A stretch of DNA of 64,000 bases from positions 228,474-292,473 of the forward strand of contig JARGPC010000002.1 in assembly GCA_029212885.1 (NCBI GenBank), given 5' to 3'. The notes beneath the pieces are model-generated. The model was not told the DNA's origin. It saw nothing but the letters and a program-made list of their open reading frames with translations, and ran no database searches. The position numbers and the translations under genes were made by a program. The stretch comes from Coxiellaceae bacterium (lineage in GTDB: Bacteria > Pseudomonadota > Gammaproteobacteria > Coxiellales > Coxiellaceae). Positions within the stretch are counted from its first letter, which is position 1, and every line of letters starts with the position of its first letter. Below, one piece after another: positions 63,954-64,000 of this stretch.

Positions 63954-64000
63954 TTACTTCTTAGGGATGGTGTAATCCACTGGCGCAATAATCTCAGCAA
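63954..64000 (-). CDS. C-terminal end of a minus-strand gene (runs off window)
   Basis: The minus strand is open from the right edge to a TAA at 63954-63956, encoding AEIIAPVDYTIPKK at the C-terminus. Only 15 codons are visible, so neither family nor reality of the gene can be judged. It would be convergent to rluB with 19 bases between stops. Confidence 0.35.
   Translation of the reverse strand, partial: AEIIAPVDYTIPKK

Overview
The window reads as a chromosomal segment of a gammaproteobacterium with an intracellular or host-associated lifestyle, most like Legionellales/Coxiella relatives. The housekeeping gene order is gammaproteobacterial: tig-clpP-clpX-lon, kdsD-kdsC-lptCAB-hpf-ptsN-ptsO, mlaFEDCB-murA, panBCD-coaBC, fimV-truA-accD-folC-dedD-cvpA-purF and scpA-scpB-rluB. 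Between these blocks sit single large genes of unknown or host-directed appearance. Palindromic repeats fill many intergenic gaps. The placement in Legionellales is inference from gene order and style; no rRNA gene is present to settle it.

Layout. 1-3.6 kb: start of an ABC ATPase gene, an OspF/SpvC-like phosphothreonine lyase candidate, a small monooxygenase-fold protein and an ethanolamine-type permease. 3.6-11.1 kb: tRNA-Leu(UAG), trigger factor, ClpP, ClpX, Lon and PmbA/TldE (protein folding and quality control). 11.2-13.0 kb: a small secreted protein and a 442-residue unknown. 13.0-17.3 kb (minus strand): Kdo synthesis, LPS transport, ribosome hibernation and the nitrogen-PTS, with rpoN and rapZ missing from their usual places. 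17.4-21.7 kb (plus strand): the Mla phospholipid transport operon and MurA. 21.7-24.2 kb: a LysR regulator, a gene remnant and a Fic AMPylator with a palindromic operator. 24.4-31.7 kb (minus strand): an RND efflux pair, a Deg protease, PgeF and RluD.

31.8-35.9 kb is accessory: an 835-residue protein with the signature motifs of Cys/Met-metabolism PLP enzymes, followed by decaying genes (a propeller-like fragment and a broken AAA ATPase). 35.9-40.5 kb: BamD, an MFS transporter and a 707-residue protein with HAD phosphatase motifs. 40.6-51.6 kb: pantothenate and CoA synthesis, a lipoprotein, a hydrolase, a reduced FimV, TruA, AccD, FolC, DedD, CvpA and PurF. 51.7-55.8 kb: small unknown genes, an antitoxin remnant, DusA, RpmE, BolA, YciB and YciO. 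56-60.7 kb is a second accessory block: a coiled-coil/proline-rich protein, a membrane protein with an F-box-like motif and two glycine-zipper proteins. 60.8-64 kb: ScpA, ScpB (with an in-frame palindromic repeat and a 78-bp tandem repeat) and RluB.

Three dispersed repeat families recur. Family A is short GGATCC/GTCAT palindromes. Family B is two inverted 116-bp copies at 24.3 and 58.2 kb. Family C is about 120-bp hairpins at 44.0 and 55.9 kb whose inner stems differ between copies but stay complementary within each copy. The strongest candidates for new biology are the OspF-like protein with its long extra C-terminal domain, the PLP-enzyme-like giant protein, the HAD-like protein and the covarying hairpins.
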